Assembly: GCA_031276865.1 (NCBI GenBank)
Contig: JAISMF010000093.1
Location: forward strand, 1 to 64,000
DNA: 64,000 bases
From: Deltaproteobacteria bacterium
Lineage (GTDB): Bacteria > Desulfobacterota > Desulfarculia > Adiutricales > Adiutricaceae
Direction: 5' to 3'
The notes under the pieces are model-generated. The model was not told the DNA's origin. It searched no databases and worked only from the letters and a program-made list of their open reading frames with translations. Both the position numbers and the translations under genes were made by a program. Below, piece by piece: positions 1-9,135 of this stretch. Numbering within the stretch: position 1 is the stretch's first letter; each line of letters opens with the position of its first letter.

Positions 1-230
1 CCATCCTCACGGGTGGCCACGCAAGACTCGGGGCTGACCGACTAGCTAGGTCTTAGTCATGGAAGTTCCTCCCTTCCTACGATACCTGGGTTTATCCAGT
101 CGCATCCAGTCGCATCAAAAATATCATCCCACGCTTTTTTTGGAGGCAAACTTCTTCTGGACGAAAGCCTAAATCTCAAGTATGATGCCAAGTAGCCATA
201 GGCGTCAACTCACCGTTCCGGAAGTCAAAC

Positions 231-1961
231 ATGCGAAAAGAAATACCAAAAATTATCCAAACTTTTTCTGAAATTATCAGCGATAACATGCTTTACGCTG
301 ATAAAACCGAGTATATATATAATCTAATTAAAAAATTTAAAGTGTGTTTTCTTTGCCGTCCTAGGCGTTTCGGTAAATCTCTCCTCCTTAGCACTATCGA
401 GTCGCTGTTTTCCGGAGAAAGGGACCTTTTTAAAGGATTATGGATTGATTCCTCGGATTACACGTTTCAAAAGCATCCCGTCATCCTTCTCAGTATGGAT
501 TTCACCGACACCTCAAAACCAAGCTTACTAAAAAAACAATTATTACATAGTCTTCAGAAAATAGGCAAGTCTGAAGGTATTTCGATTTCGGATTTGACTC
601 TAGACGCCGCGCTTAGCGACCTTGTAGAAGGTCTGTTCGATAAATACAATAATTTTCAGTCAACCGCGCCGAAAGACAGGGATAGACAAGAATCGGTTCA
701 GAAAGTTGTCATTTTGATTGACGAGTATGACGCGCCTATCATTGACAATCTTGACAAATCTTCAGTGGCCAAGGCCAACCAGATAACTCTCCATAATTTT
801 TACCGCGAATTTAAAAAACTTGACAAATTTATACATTTTATCTTAGTAACCGGTATCACGCAAGCTGGTAGAGCGTCTCTAGGTCAGACCACCAACAACA
901 TTGTTGACATATCCCTTAGACCGGAGTATGCCGGAATTTGCGGCTTCACTCTCCAGGAATTGGACTCTCTCTTCGCTGATCGTTATGAAGAAACTCTTAA
1001 CGAACTCATAGCGGCGAAACAGATGCAACCAAGTTCCACGGTCGCCGATCTTAGGAAGAAAATATTACATTGGTACGATGGTTATGTTTTTGATGGGAAA
1101 ACAATGCGGGAAGAAACCGCATCGGACAAACCGATCAGAGTTTTAAACCCTTTTTCCATTGTTCAATTTTTCGAAGAAAAATCATTTGACGACTTCTGGT
1201 TCCAAGCGGGCCCCGCCTCTTTTCTGGCGAATCTCATCGCAAACGACCCTGAATCTTTTAAGTTGAAAATGCCGCCCATAGCTTCAAAACGAAGCTTAAG
1301 ATCATTTATCCCCGTCAGTGACTCGCCTATTCCTATTTTATTTCAAACAGGCTATCTGACCTTAAACAATGTTTTCCTGGAAGGCAACGAGACTACTTTT
1401 TCGCTTAAAATACCTAATATGGAAGTGGAGCGCGGCTATCCATGGTCTTTCTACCAGGCGTATTTCGGCTATGAGGATATTAGTGTATTATTTTTAAACG
1501 GGAAATCATTTAAGACCGCCATCCTCAATTGCGACGCCGCCGCAATTGAGGTAATCCTTGAAACCGCCCTGGCTAAATTATCTTCCGAACAAAATATTCC
1601 AATGGAAAAATACTATCATTCTGTAATTCAAGCTTTTATTAACGGAATGGGTATCGATGCCAGATCTCAAGTTTCATCATCCATGGGTAAATCGGATCTT
1701 GATTTGGTTTTTTCCGACAATGTTTACGTAATTATTGAAGTTAAATTTGAAAATGAACCTGAAAAATCATCTACAATGACAATCGAGGATAAGCGCGAAA
1801 AGGCCCATAGCTTAGCCAAAATGGCCCTAGAACAGATTACTAAAAAAGAGTGCTCAAATCATTATGCTTTGCAAGCGAAAAAAATTATTGAACTCGGTTT
1901 AGGAATTTTCGGCCGCTCAAAAGTCAGAGTACTCATGAGGGTCAGAAAATACGCCCGCTGA
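231..1961 (+). CDS. AAA-ATPase-like / PD-(D/E)XK nuclease-superfamily protein (AAA-ATPase_like + DUF1703 type)
   Basis: N-terminal 'YADKTEYIYNLI..CFLCRPRRFGKSLLLSTIESLF', 'VVILIDEYDAPI', C-terminal nuclease-like 'SDLDLVFSDNVYVIIEVKFE'; clearly lower GC than the rest of the window. Confidence 0.9.
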   Translation: MRKEIPKIIQTFSEIISDNMLYADKTEYIYNLIKKFKVCFLCRPRRFGKSLLLSTIESLFSGERDLFKGLWIDSSDYTFQKHPVILLSMDFTDTSKPSLLKKQLLHSLQKIGKSEGISISDLTLDAALSDLVEGLFDKYNNFQSTAPKDRDRQESVQKVVILIDEYDAPIIDNLDKSSVAKANQITLHNFYREFKKLDKFIHFILVTGITQAGRASLGQTTNNIVDISLRPEYAGICGFTLQELDSLFADRYEETLNELIAAKQMQPSSTVADLRKKILHWYDGYVFDGKTMREETASDKPIRVLNPFSIVQFFEEKSFDDFWFQAGPASFLANLIANDPESFKLKMPPIASKRSLRSFIPVSDSPIPILFQTGYLTLNNVFLEGNETTFSLKIPNMEVERGYPWSFYQAYFGYEDISVLFLNGKSFKTAILNCDAAAIEVILETALAKLSSEQNIPMEKYYHSVIQAFINGMGIDARSQVSSSMGKSDLDLVFSDNVYVIIEVKFENEPEKSSTMTIEDKREKAHSLAKMALEQITKKECSNHYALQAKKIIELGLGIFGRSKVRVLMRVRKYAR

Positions 1962-1981
1962 CCATGGTCGTTTTTTAAATT

Positions 1982-2026
1982 ATTTTTCACCGTGAAACGA
2001 TATCAGCCGAAAATACGGTGAAAAAT
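1982..2026. terminator. Inverted repeat just after the stop codon of the AAA-ATPase-like gene
   Basis: ATTTTTCACCGT (1982-1993) and ACGGTGAAAAAT (2015-2026), perfect 12-bp arms. Confidence 0.55.
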
Positions 2027-2305
2027 TACAATGATTCACACAATTTTTGATGAATCACGTATCATGAACATTTACCCTTAAATGATATAAGTTGACACTT
2101 CAAACTTTCACGATTTCAGAGTTAACGTAAATTGAGCATATTCAATGAATTGATGCGACTCAAAAACCACAACGTATTTTTGATATCTGAAATTATCTAC
2201 TACAAGTTTTAATTATTCAAAGCAATAGTCCATATATTGTATGTTTTCTCTATCTTTCGGTTAACGCCGGACTTTTTGCAATCGTATCGATGAATTATGT
2301 TTATA

Positions 2306-2399
2306 ATATTACCCAGACGGATAAAAGTTAGAAACGTAAAAGGAAGAGATTTCCTTGAATACGTGACTTTTTCCCAATATTTAATCGCCGGGGTAATAT
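2306..2399. repeat. About 94-bp element with imperfect terminal inverted repeats, copy 1
   Basis: ATATTACCCAGACGGATAAAAGTTA...TTCCCAATATTTAATCGCCGGGGTAATAT; ends shared with 2428-2521. Confidence 0.75.
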
Positions 2400-2427
2400 A
2401 CAACATATTTTTTCAATACCACTATAT

Positions 2428-2521
2428 ATATTACCCCGACGGATAAAAGTTATAACAACGTTGGTCAGAAACCCTGTCCTTAAACGGGGCTGTTTCCAAT
2501 ATTTAACCGCCGGAGTAATAA
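2428..2521. repeat. About 94-bp element, copy 2
   Basis: ATATTACCCCGACGGATAAAAGTTA...TTTCCAATATTTAACCGCCGGAGTAATA; interior differs from copy 1. Confidence 0.75.
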
Positions 2522-2830
2522 TATCCATCATGACATGCGCGAAAGTCCGAAGAGACGTTAATCTTAATCGTCCCGGGAAGCGGAAGTCCTGAATAGTTTT
2601 CCAAAGGAGACCCGAACCGGCTAATTTTTCCCCTCCCTGAACGGACGCCCGGAACTAAGTGTCCGGGGAGGCGTCCGCGACCGGACGAGCCGGAACGAAT
2701 CCGCCGGAACGTGGAAAACCTCGCTTTTTTCGCCCCCGGACGAACGCCCCCCCGGGGATCGCCTTATATGATTTTCCCCGGGTGGAAATAAAAAACATCC
2801 GCTGAAAACGGAGGGAAAAAGAGCCGCGGC

Positions 2831-2922
2831 TTATCGCCCCGGCGAATAAAGTCGATAAAACGTCCATCGGCGTCTTCGTCCTCATACTCGACTCTTTCCA
2901 TATTCAACCGCCGGAGGAATAA
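2831..2922. repeat. Diverged third copy of the same element
   Basis: TTATCGCCCCGGCGAATAAAGTCG...TTTCCATATTCAACCGCCGGAGGAATAA, about 92 bp. Confidence 0.5.
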
Positions 2923-2985
2923 AACCTGCCCGGCTAAAAAAAAGGAAACAAAGCGCCATCGTTTCCGCCCTGAACGGATCGAAAA

Positions 2986-3013
2986 AAACCCCGGCGTTGG
3001 AGCGCCGGGGTTT
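2986..3013 (-). terminator. Rho-independent terminator (minus strand)
   Basis: AAACCCCGGCG-TTGGAG-CGCCGGGGTTT, 11-bp perfect stem; T-run on minus strand. Confidence 0.7.
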
Positions 3014-3239
3014 CAGGGAAGAAAACAATGGAGGAATAACAATAACAAATAGGAGGAAAAATACAGATACAATGGGAAAAACAACAATACAACAATGCGA
3101 GACAAAAATAACGCGAGACGAAAACAATAAGGGAAAAAACACGAAAGGAAACAACATCAAAGCCGGACGAAAAAAGGCGGAAATATTAGCACCGGAAAAA
3201 TACGCCGGAAAAAAAACTATATCGAAACTGGCTTGTAAA

Positions 3240-3794
3240 CTAGGCTTTCAATTTCGAAAGCGGATTGTAGCCATACGAGTCTAGAAGATTCAAAAGTTTT
3301 TCGTTGGTCGAAAGGAAGTTGCCCACCTTGCTTAGAAGATCCCGCGCGGCCTCTCCCGTGGAACTCTCGGGAAGGCCATCGGCCGAGTCGTAGACCAGGA
3401 GGGGATCTTTTTTCAGGGCCTCCCGCATCTTCTCCTTTTCCTCGTCGGTCCCGCCGGAGGCTTCAATAATATCGTCCCGGCTGTAGACCCTGGCCTCCCT
3501 CTTTCCGTCGCCGTTATCGATTATGACTAAAACGTAGTCGTCTTGGAATTCGGGATAATCGGCGATGGTTTCCGCCGTGAGTCCGGCCAGATCGCTTATG
3601 AGTTTGGAGGCCACCTTGCCAAGGGAGATGTCCACCGTGTCGGTTCCGTAAGCCGAGGATGCGGGCGAGGCGAGCGAGTCGTCGGCCGAAAGATAGTCGG
3701 CCAGGTTCTCGTAGTTCTTATCCTTGGATCCTATATTTAAAAGGATCGGCTCCCGCGCCGCGGGCTGGGTGAACAGAATGGAATTTATGCTCAT
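3240..3794 (-). CDS. Hypothetical protein (about 184 aa)
   Basis: ORF; likely start at MSINSILFTQ; no family recognised. Confidence 0.65.
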   Translation of the reverse strand: MSINSILFTQPAAREPILLNIGSKDKNYENLADYLSADDSLASPASSAYGTDTVDISLGKVASKLISDLAGLTAETIADYPEFQDDYVLVIIDNGDGKREARVYSRDDIIEASGGTDEEKEKMREALKKDPLLVYDSADGLPESSTGEAARDLLSKVGNFLSTNEKLLNLLDSYGYNPLSKLKA

Positions 3795-4002
3795 CTTCGC
3801 TCTCCGGAACCCTGTTTTTTCGCCCGGGGGAATTTTCCGCCGCGCGCCGGGTCCGCCGCTGAACATTGCATAAGACGTGCCAACAAAACGGGGAGGAAAA
3901 CGGGAAAAAAACGCCCCTCCGAGGAAATTTTTTCGCCGAGGAGAGGCGGAGGATTTTCAGGGGAAGCCGGGCGGCTTTTAAAATAGGTTTTCCGGCGAAT
4001 AT

Positions 4003-4881
4003 TTAGGCGACCGTGACAAGGGAGAGGTACCAGTTTATGATGGCCTCCCCGTAGAAGAGCCAGAAAAGGGCGGCCAAAACCAGGAAGGGCCCGAAGGGGA
4101 CGCGCATGGATCCCATACGCCCCCGGGCGGGGATCCTTCCCGCGGCCAGGGTGAGGATGACCGATAAAAGTCCGATGACGGAGGATAAAAAAAGGATGGG
4201 GAAGATGGAGCGCCAGCCTAGGTAAACCCCGATGAGGCCTAAAAGGGGGGGATCCCCGGCTCCGAGTCCGTCCTTGCGGCGCCAGAGCTTGTAGCAAAGC
4301 GAGGCCGCGAAGAGGCTTAAAAAACCGCAGAAGAAGCCCAAGACGGCCCCGGAAAGGCTTACGAGCCTGGGGTTCCAGCCTTTCAAAAGGAGCTTGTCCC
4401 AAAGGAAACTGCCGGTGAGGATGGGGTTGGGGCAGAGGACCGCGATTACCAGCCCCAAGAGGATGGTGGGGAGGATCAGGAGATCGGGGATGACCATGAG
4501 CTCGGAGTCGATGAAGGCCACGGCCGTCAGCGCGCACGCGAAATACCAGTAGAAAAAAAACTGGAGCGTGAAGCCGTAGACTCCGTAAAGGCTCAAGGCT
4601 AGAACGCCCGAAAGCAGCTCGACTAAGGGGTAGCGGGCGGAGATGGGGGCGCCGCAGTAGCGGCAGCGGCCTTTTAAGAGGATGTAGCTGAGGCAGGGGA
4701 TGTTGTCGCGCCAGACGAGCTGGTTTTGGCAAGCCGGACAAAAGGAGCGCCGGGGCCGCCAGACGGAGAGCCCCTCCCGCGGCAGGCGGTAGACGACCAC
4801 GTTCAGGAAGCTGCCCACGGAGAGCCCGAGGAAAAAGACGAAAGCCCCGAAAATCACGCCGGCGGCCCCGGAAAAGCTCAT
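4003..4881 (-). CDS. pilD: Prepilin peptidase / N-methyltransferase (A24 family)
   Basis: CPACQNQLVWRDNIPCLSYILLKGRCRYCGAPISARYPLVELLSG and GAGDPPLLGLIGVYLGWR motifs. Confidence 0.95.
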   Translation of the reverse strand: MSFSGAAGVIFGAFVFFLGLSVGSFLNVVVYRLPREGLSVWRPRRSFCPACQNQLVWRDNIPCLSYILLKGRCRYCGAPISARYPLVELLSGVLALSLYGVYGFTLQFFFYWYFACALTAVAFIDSELMVIPDLLILPTILLGLVIAVLCPNPILTGSFLWDKLLLKGWNPRLVSLSGAVLGFFCGFLSLFAASLCYKLWRRKDGLGAGDPPLLGLIGVYLGWRSIFPILFLSSVIGLLSVILTLAAGRIPARGRMGSMRVPFGPFLVLAALFWLFYGEAIINWYLSLVTVA

Positions 4882-4923
4882 AAAGAAATTGTTTCCTTAA
4901 GGCGCCGAAGCGCCCCGGGGCGT

Positions 4924-5307
4924 TTACGAGGAGAAGATCTTCTCCATCTTCTCGTTTAGGGTGTCCGCCGTGAAGGGCTTGACGATGTAATTGGAAACCT
5001 TGGCCTTGACGGCCTCGATTATGTTCTCCTGCTGCGCCTCGGCCGTCACCATTAAAAAGGGGATGTCCTTGAGGTGCTCGGTGCCCCGCACGTGCCTTAA
5101 AAGCTCGATGCCCGTCATGTTCGGCATGTTCCAGTCGGATATGATGAGATCGAACTTGTTGTTCTCCAGGATGGCCGACGCCTTCACCCCGTCCTCGGCC
5201 TCGCTTATGTTGTTTATGCCGAGCTGCCTAAGGATGTTTTTAACGATGCGCCGCATGGTCAGAAAGTCGTCCACGACCAGCACTTTCATGTTTTTGTCGT
5301 AAGCCAT
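4924..5307 (-). CDS. cheY: Chemotaxis response regulator CheY
   Basis: MKVLVVDDFLTMRRIVKNILRQLG..DLIISDWNMPNMTGIELL..FLMVTAEAQQENIIEAVKAKVSNYIVKPFT. Confidence 0.95.
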   Translation of the reverse strand: MAYDKNMKVLVVDDFLTMRRIVKNILRQLGINNISEAEDGVKASAILENNKFDLIISDWNMPNMTGIELLRHVRGTEHLKDIPFLMVTAEAQQENIIEAVKAKVSNYIVKPFTADTLNEKMEKIFSS

Positions 5308-5765
5308 AGATGTCTCCAGAAGAATCGCAGGAAAAAGGCCCCGCTGACTAGCGTCGTTTTCCGATCCGGCCCCGGGCGCCAAGAAAGACGCCGGCGGCGC
5401 CGGAAAACCCCTTCGAGGGGAAAGGCTCCGGAACGCCTTTTCGCGGAAACGGTTAAGCCCGTTTGGCGCTTAAGAACGGGAAAAGCGCCGGGGCGTCCCG
5501 CGAAAAAACCTTATCCGCCGAATCGGCGCGGAGAAAATAAATCCCCTTTTAACCGATCCCCTGGAACTTTAGCACAGAGGCGGCTTCCTTTTCAAGAAAA
5601 ATCTATCCCGGCCCCCGCGCGGGCGGGCCTTCCCGAAAGAGCGTCAAGTCAAGGCCGGAAGCGGCGTCACGGAAGACCGGGAAACGCGCGCCCCTCGCCC
5701 CGGCGCTGAAACCCGCGCCCCGGGGGGCGCGGGAAAGACGCCTCCCCCGCCTCCCCGACGGACGG

Positions 5766-5807
5766 GGGCGTCCGCCGGAAAGACGGCCCCGGCGGAGGCG
5801 GACGCCC
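5766..5807 (-). terminator. GC-rich hairpin downstream of the gene at 5826-6314
   Basis: GGGCGTCCGCC...GGCGGACGCCC, 11-bp perfect stem, no clear U-tract. Confidence 0.5.
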
Positions 5808-5825
5808 ACCCTTCCGGCGGAAGCC

Positions 5826-6314
5826 TTATTTGCCCTTGATGAGGGTGTAGTCCTCGCTGAAACGCGCGCCTTTGTAGATGTCCCATTCCTGGGAATCTAT
5901 GTCCCGAAGGAGCCCCTGGCAGTTTTTAGAGGACAGGGCCTCTTTCACCTGCCCCTCGGCGTAGGCGTCCACGGCCGTCTTCTGCGGCACCCCGAAGCCT
6001 CCGCCCAGCTCGAACTTCTTCACCACCCGGGCCAGGGTGTTTCCGTTCCTTTTCTCGTAGCCGGTCCAGGATTTGTTTCCGCCGCAGCGGCTCGTTATCT
6101 GGTAGACGGCCTGGACGCCCCCGAAAATGCGCAGGGCGGCCTTGTACTGGAGGATGTCCGGGGCGTCCCCGTCCAGCGGCTCCAGATTGAAGGTCCCGTT
6201 TTGCGCCCCGTTCGCCTGGCCGTCCTGGGCGGCCGCGACGGAGGCGAAAGGGTTGGCCAGAAGCAAAACGGGGAGGATTCCCCAAAGAGCGAGGCCGAAG
6301 AACACTTTCCGCAT
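5826..6314 (-). CDS. Hypothetical secreted protein
   Basis: ORF with signal-peptide-like N-terminus MRKVFFGLALWGILPVLLLANPFASVAAA. Confidence 0.7.
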   Translation of the reverse strand: MRKVFFGLALWGILPVLLLANPFASVAAAQDGQANGAQNGTFNLEPLDGDAPDILQYKAALRIFGGVQAVYQITSRCGGNKSWTGYEKRNGNTLARVVKKFELGGGFGVPQKTAVDAYAEGQVKEALSSKNCQGLLRDIDSQEWDIYKGARFSEDYTLIKGK

Positions 6315-7036
6315 GGCTAAATCCTTATCCGGGTTGAGCGGCGCGAAAGCCGGAATTCTCCGGCGCGCCGCCGCGTCCATTCGACTTGGGGCGAAAAAGC
6401 CCCTAACCGAACCCTCCCGGGGACGCGCGTTCCCGCGCGGGAGAAAGATAATTATCTACCGGTGGCGGCGGGATTCTAAAAATTTTTATTAATCGCGGGA
6501 ATTTTCACGAAAACCGAAACCTTTCGGAAAAAGACCCGCCCGGGCGCCCGCTTTTTTTCACGCCGTCAAAATCTTTTGACGATCTAAAGCGAACCCTTTT
6601 CGGATCTTATCATTTTGACGCGGATTAGCAACAGGAGCCCGCGGCCGGTCGACCGGCCGGAGGCGCCGCGGGGCGAATTCAATCCCCTGGGAGAGGATTC
6701 CTCCCGCGCGGGGGAAAATTCAATCCCCTCCGCCTTCCCGGGCGGCTGGCCGGCCCGAAACTCTTTTTCCCTTTTTCCAGGACTACGGGGGGGGCGGCCG
6801 GACTTCTTCCGTCTAATTTAAATCTATTTTGTAAAACATAGTCTATATTATAACTGCGATATCATATTTATAACACCGGCGCGCCCGGACGCCAATCAAA
6901 CGCGGCGAAAAATCCCGGCGAAAGCCTTTTTCGGGGAAATCCGGCCGCAAACCCGATTCGGAAAGGAGAAAACGGCGCCGGGGCTTTTTCCAAAACCGGA
7001 GGGGGGAGGGGCCTTGTCCGGCGGCTCCGGCGACAC

Positions 7037-7066
7037 TTGAACAAACATTTCCAAATATGGTAAAGT
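7037..7066 (+). promoter_or_regulatory. Sigma-70 type promoter upstream of the first Skp gene
   Basis: TTGAAC-N18-TAAAGT. Confidence 0.55.
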
Positions 7067-7153
7067 CACCCCCGAAAATAGACTTGGAAAGGCGTCCTTT
7101 GAAAGCCGGAGCTCCGGCTTTTCCGCTTTTCCGCCGCCCACGGAGGCCAGTCG

Positions 7154-7846
7154 ATGAGATTTTACGGAACCAACCCCTCCCGGCCCCTCTGGGTCCTTTT
7201 CGTAATCCTGGCCCTTTTCCTCTCCGCCGCCCCCCTCGAGGCCCAGGAAAAAGGGAAAAGCCCCAATCCGCCCGCGAAGGGGGCCCCGGCTCCGGAAAAA
7301 GAAAAGAGGGACCAGGACATCGCCCTGGTCCCCCCCCTGGAGGGGGAGGCGGCGGCGCCCAAGGCGGACGCGGCCCCCCCCGCGTCCGTGACCATCGCGG
7401 TCATCGACATGACCAAGGCCATAGAGGAATCCGCCACGGGAAAGTCGCTCCAGGCCAAGTTTAAAAGCGATTTCGACAAAACCTCCGAAAAGATGAACCA
7501 GCGGGGGAAGGATCTGGAAAAAAAGGTGGAGGAGTTCAACCGGACCCAGGGCGCCCTGTCCGAATCCGAGCGGGAGAAGGCCAAAACCGCCCTGGAAAAG
7601 GAGATAGGCGACTTCGAAAAGGAGACCAGGAAGGCCAGCGACGATTTTAGATCCCAGGTGGAGAAGGCCATGAGCCCCCTCTACGACCGGGCGGAGAAGA
7701 TCGCGTCCGATCTGGCCAAAACCAACAAATACACGGCCGTGGTGGAAAACGGCTCGGCCAACGCCATCATCTACGCCGAACCCCGCATAGCGGTGGTGGA
7801 CATCACCGGAGACGTGACCAAGGCCCTGAACGCCAAATCCAAGTAG
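7154..7846 (+). CDS. OmpH/Skp family periplasmic chaperone (paralog 1, Pro/Ala-rich insertion)
   Basis: Signal peptide, 'VTIAVIDMTKAIEESATGKSLQAKFKSDFDKTSEKMNQRGKDLEKKVEEF' coiled coil. Confidence 0.85.
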   Translation: MRFYGTNPSRPLWVLFVILALFLSAAPLEAQEKGKSPNPPAKGAPAPEKEKRDQDIALVPPLEGEAAAPKADAAPPASVTIAVIDMTKAIEESATGKSLQAKFKSDFDKTSEKMNQRGKDLEKKVEEFNRTQGALSESEREKAKTALEKEIGDFEKETRKASDDFRSQVEKAMSPLYDRAEKIASDLAKTNKYTAVVENGSANAIIYAEPRIAVVDITGDVTKALNAKSK

Positions 7847-8095
7847 AGGAAACGAAAGTTGAGGAAAAGTAGGGAAAAGTTGAGGAAAAGTTGAGGATAA
7901 GTAGGAAAAAGTTGAGGAAAAGTTGAGGATAAGTAGGAAAAAGTCGCGGCAAAGTAGGGAAAAAGTAGAGGAAACGAAAGGAGAGGAAAAGTAGGTAAAT
8001 AGTAGAGGAACCGAAAGGAGAGGAAAAGTAGGTAAAAAGTAGAGGAACCGAAAGAAGAGGAAAAGCGGGGGAATAGCGGAGGAAACGAAAGCGGA
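7847..8095 (+). repeat. Purine-only degenerate repeat tract (GAGGAAAAGTAGG-type units)
   Basis: About 250 nt with almost no C and few T; repeated agttgaggaaaagttgaggataagtaggaaaa (x2) and gagaggaaaagtaggtaaa-type units (x2-3). Confidence 0.85.
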
Positions 8096-8518
8096 GAAGG
8101 CGAAAGGCGGAAAGCCGCTCCCCGAAACGCGCGCCCCTCCCGCTCCGGAAAATCCGGCGCCCGAAACCTTTCCCTTTTTCCGCGATTTCCGCTAAAATCA
8201 CCCCTTCCCCGGGACCGCCCCCCTTTCCGGCGGGGCTAAAACGTTCCGGCTCCCCCTTTTCGGGCTTTTACAGCCCGGATCTGAAGAAAGCGCCGGGGGG
8301 GAAAGCTCCTTTAAACCCGGGACGCCGGATCCCCCCAGCCCCCGATTTTCCTAACTTTCGCTCCCGCGCTTATGCTATATTAAAGAATTAACGCCTGGGG
8401 GCCCATTCGGGCCCCGGGCGCCCTGAAATCAACGGCTTTTAAAGCCCCGGGCTTTAATTATCGTACGGGCTTTAATTAACAATATTAGTTTTGTCCATCC
8501 GACGGAGGTATCCTTTCC

Positions 8519-9058
8519 ATGATCAAGTCATGCCTTGTCACCCTGGCGATTTTAAGCCTCTTCCTCCTCTCCGGCCCGAGGGACGCCGGCGCCCAGGCGC
8601 CAGCGGCCGGCGGCTACACCGTGGGCGTCGTGAACGTCATGCAGGCCATAGCCGACTCCAAGCAGGGCAAGGCGGCCAACTCCAAACTTCAGACCAAATA
8701 CGACGCCCTGAAAAAGGACCTGGAGAAGAAGTCCTCGGATCTGGAGAAGAAAAACGAGGATCTGCGGCGTCAGGCCAGCACCCTCACCCAGGACGCCTTA
8801 GACAAGAGAAACCAGGATCTTATGAAAGAGGTGGAGGACTTCAAGGTCCAGGCCCAGAAGAGCACCGACGAGATGCAGAAGGCCTATCAGGACGCCATGG
8901 CCCCCATCGGCCAGAAGGCCGAAACCATCATCGCCTCCATCGCCCGGGAGAAGGGCTTCTCCCTGGTCCTCGAGTCCGGCTCCGGCGGAGTGCTCTTCGT
9001 GGAGCCGCAATACGAGATAACCGCCGAAGTCACCAAACGCCTGGACAGCGGAAAGTGA
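8519..9058 (+). CDS. skp: OmpH/Skp family periplasmic chaperone (paralog 2)
   Basis: Signal peptide; YTVGVVNVMQAIADSKQGKAANSKLQTKYDALKKDLEKKSSDLEKK. Confidence 0.88.
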   Translation: MIKSCLVTLAILSLFLLSGPRDAGAQAPAAGGYTVGVVNVMQAIADSKQGKAANSKLQTKYDALKKDLEKKSSDLEKKNEDLRRQASTLTQDALDKRNQDLMKEVEDFKVQAQKSTDEMQKAYQDAMAPIGQKAETIIASIAREKGFSLVLESGSGGVLFVEPQYEITAEVTKRLDSGK

Positions 9059-9092
9059 CGGATCGGGGCCCAACCCCCGCCTAAAAACCCCG

Positions 9093-9120
9093 CCGCCCTC
9101 CGGCCGAAGCCGGAGGGCGG
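9093..9120 (+). terminator. Strong GC hairpin between skp and lpxD
   Basis: CCGCCCTCCGGC-CGAA-GCCGGAGGGCGG, 12-bp perfect stem, no U-tract. Confidence 0.5.
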
Positions 9121-9135
9121 CCTGAAAGGCCTCCC

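Noticed and set aside
2209-2531. Small minus-strand ORFs sharing ITPAVKYWK
   Set aside because: Similarity is explained by the duplicated inverted-end DNA element, not by protein conservation.
3791-4741. 316-aa ORF opposite frame of the prepilin peptidase
   Set aside because: Arg/Pro/Leu-rich frame-shifted shadow typical of high GC; the pilD frame is clearly the real one.
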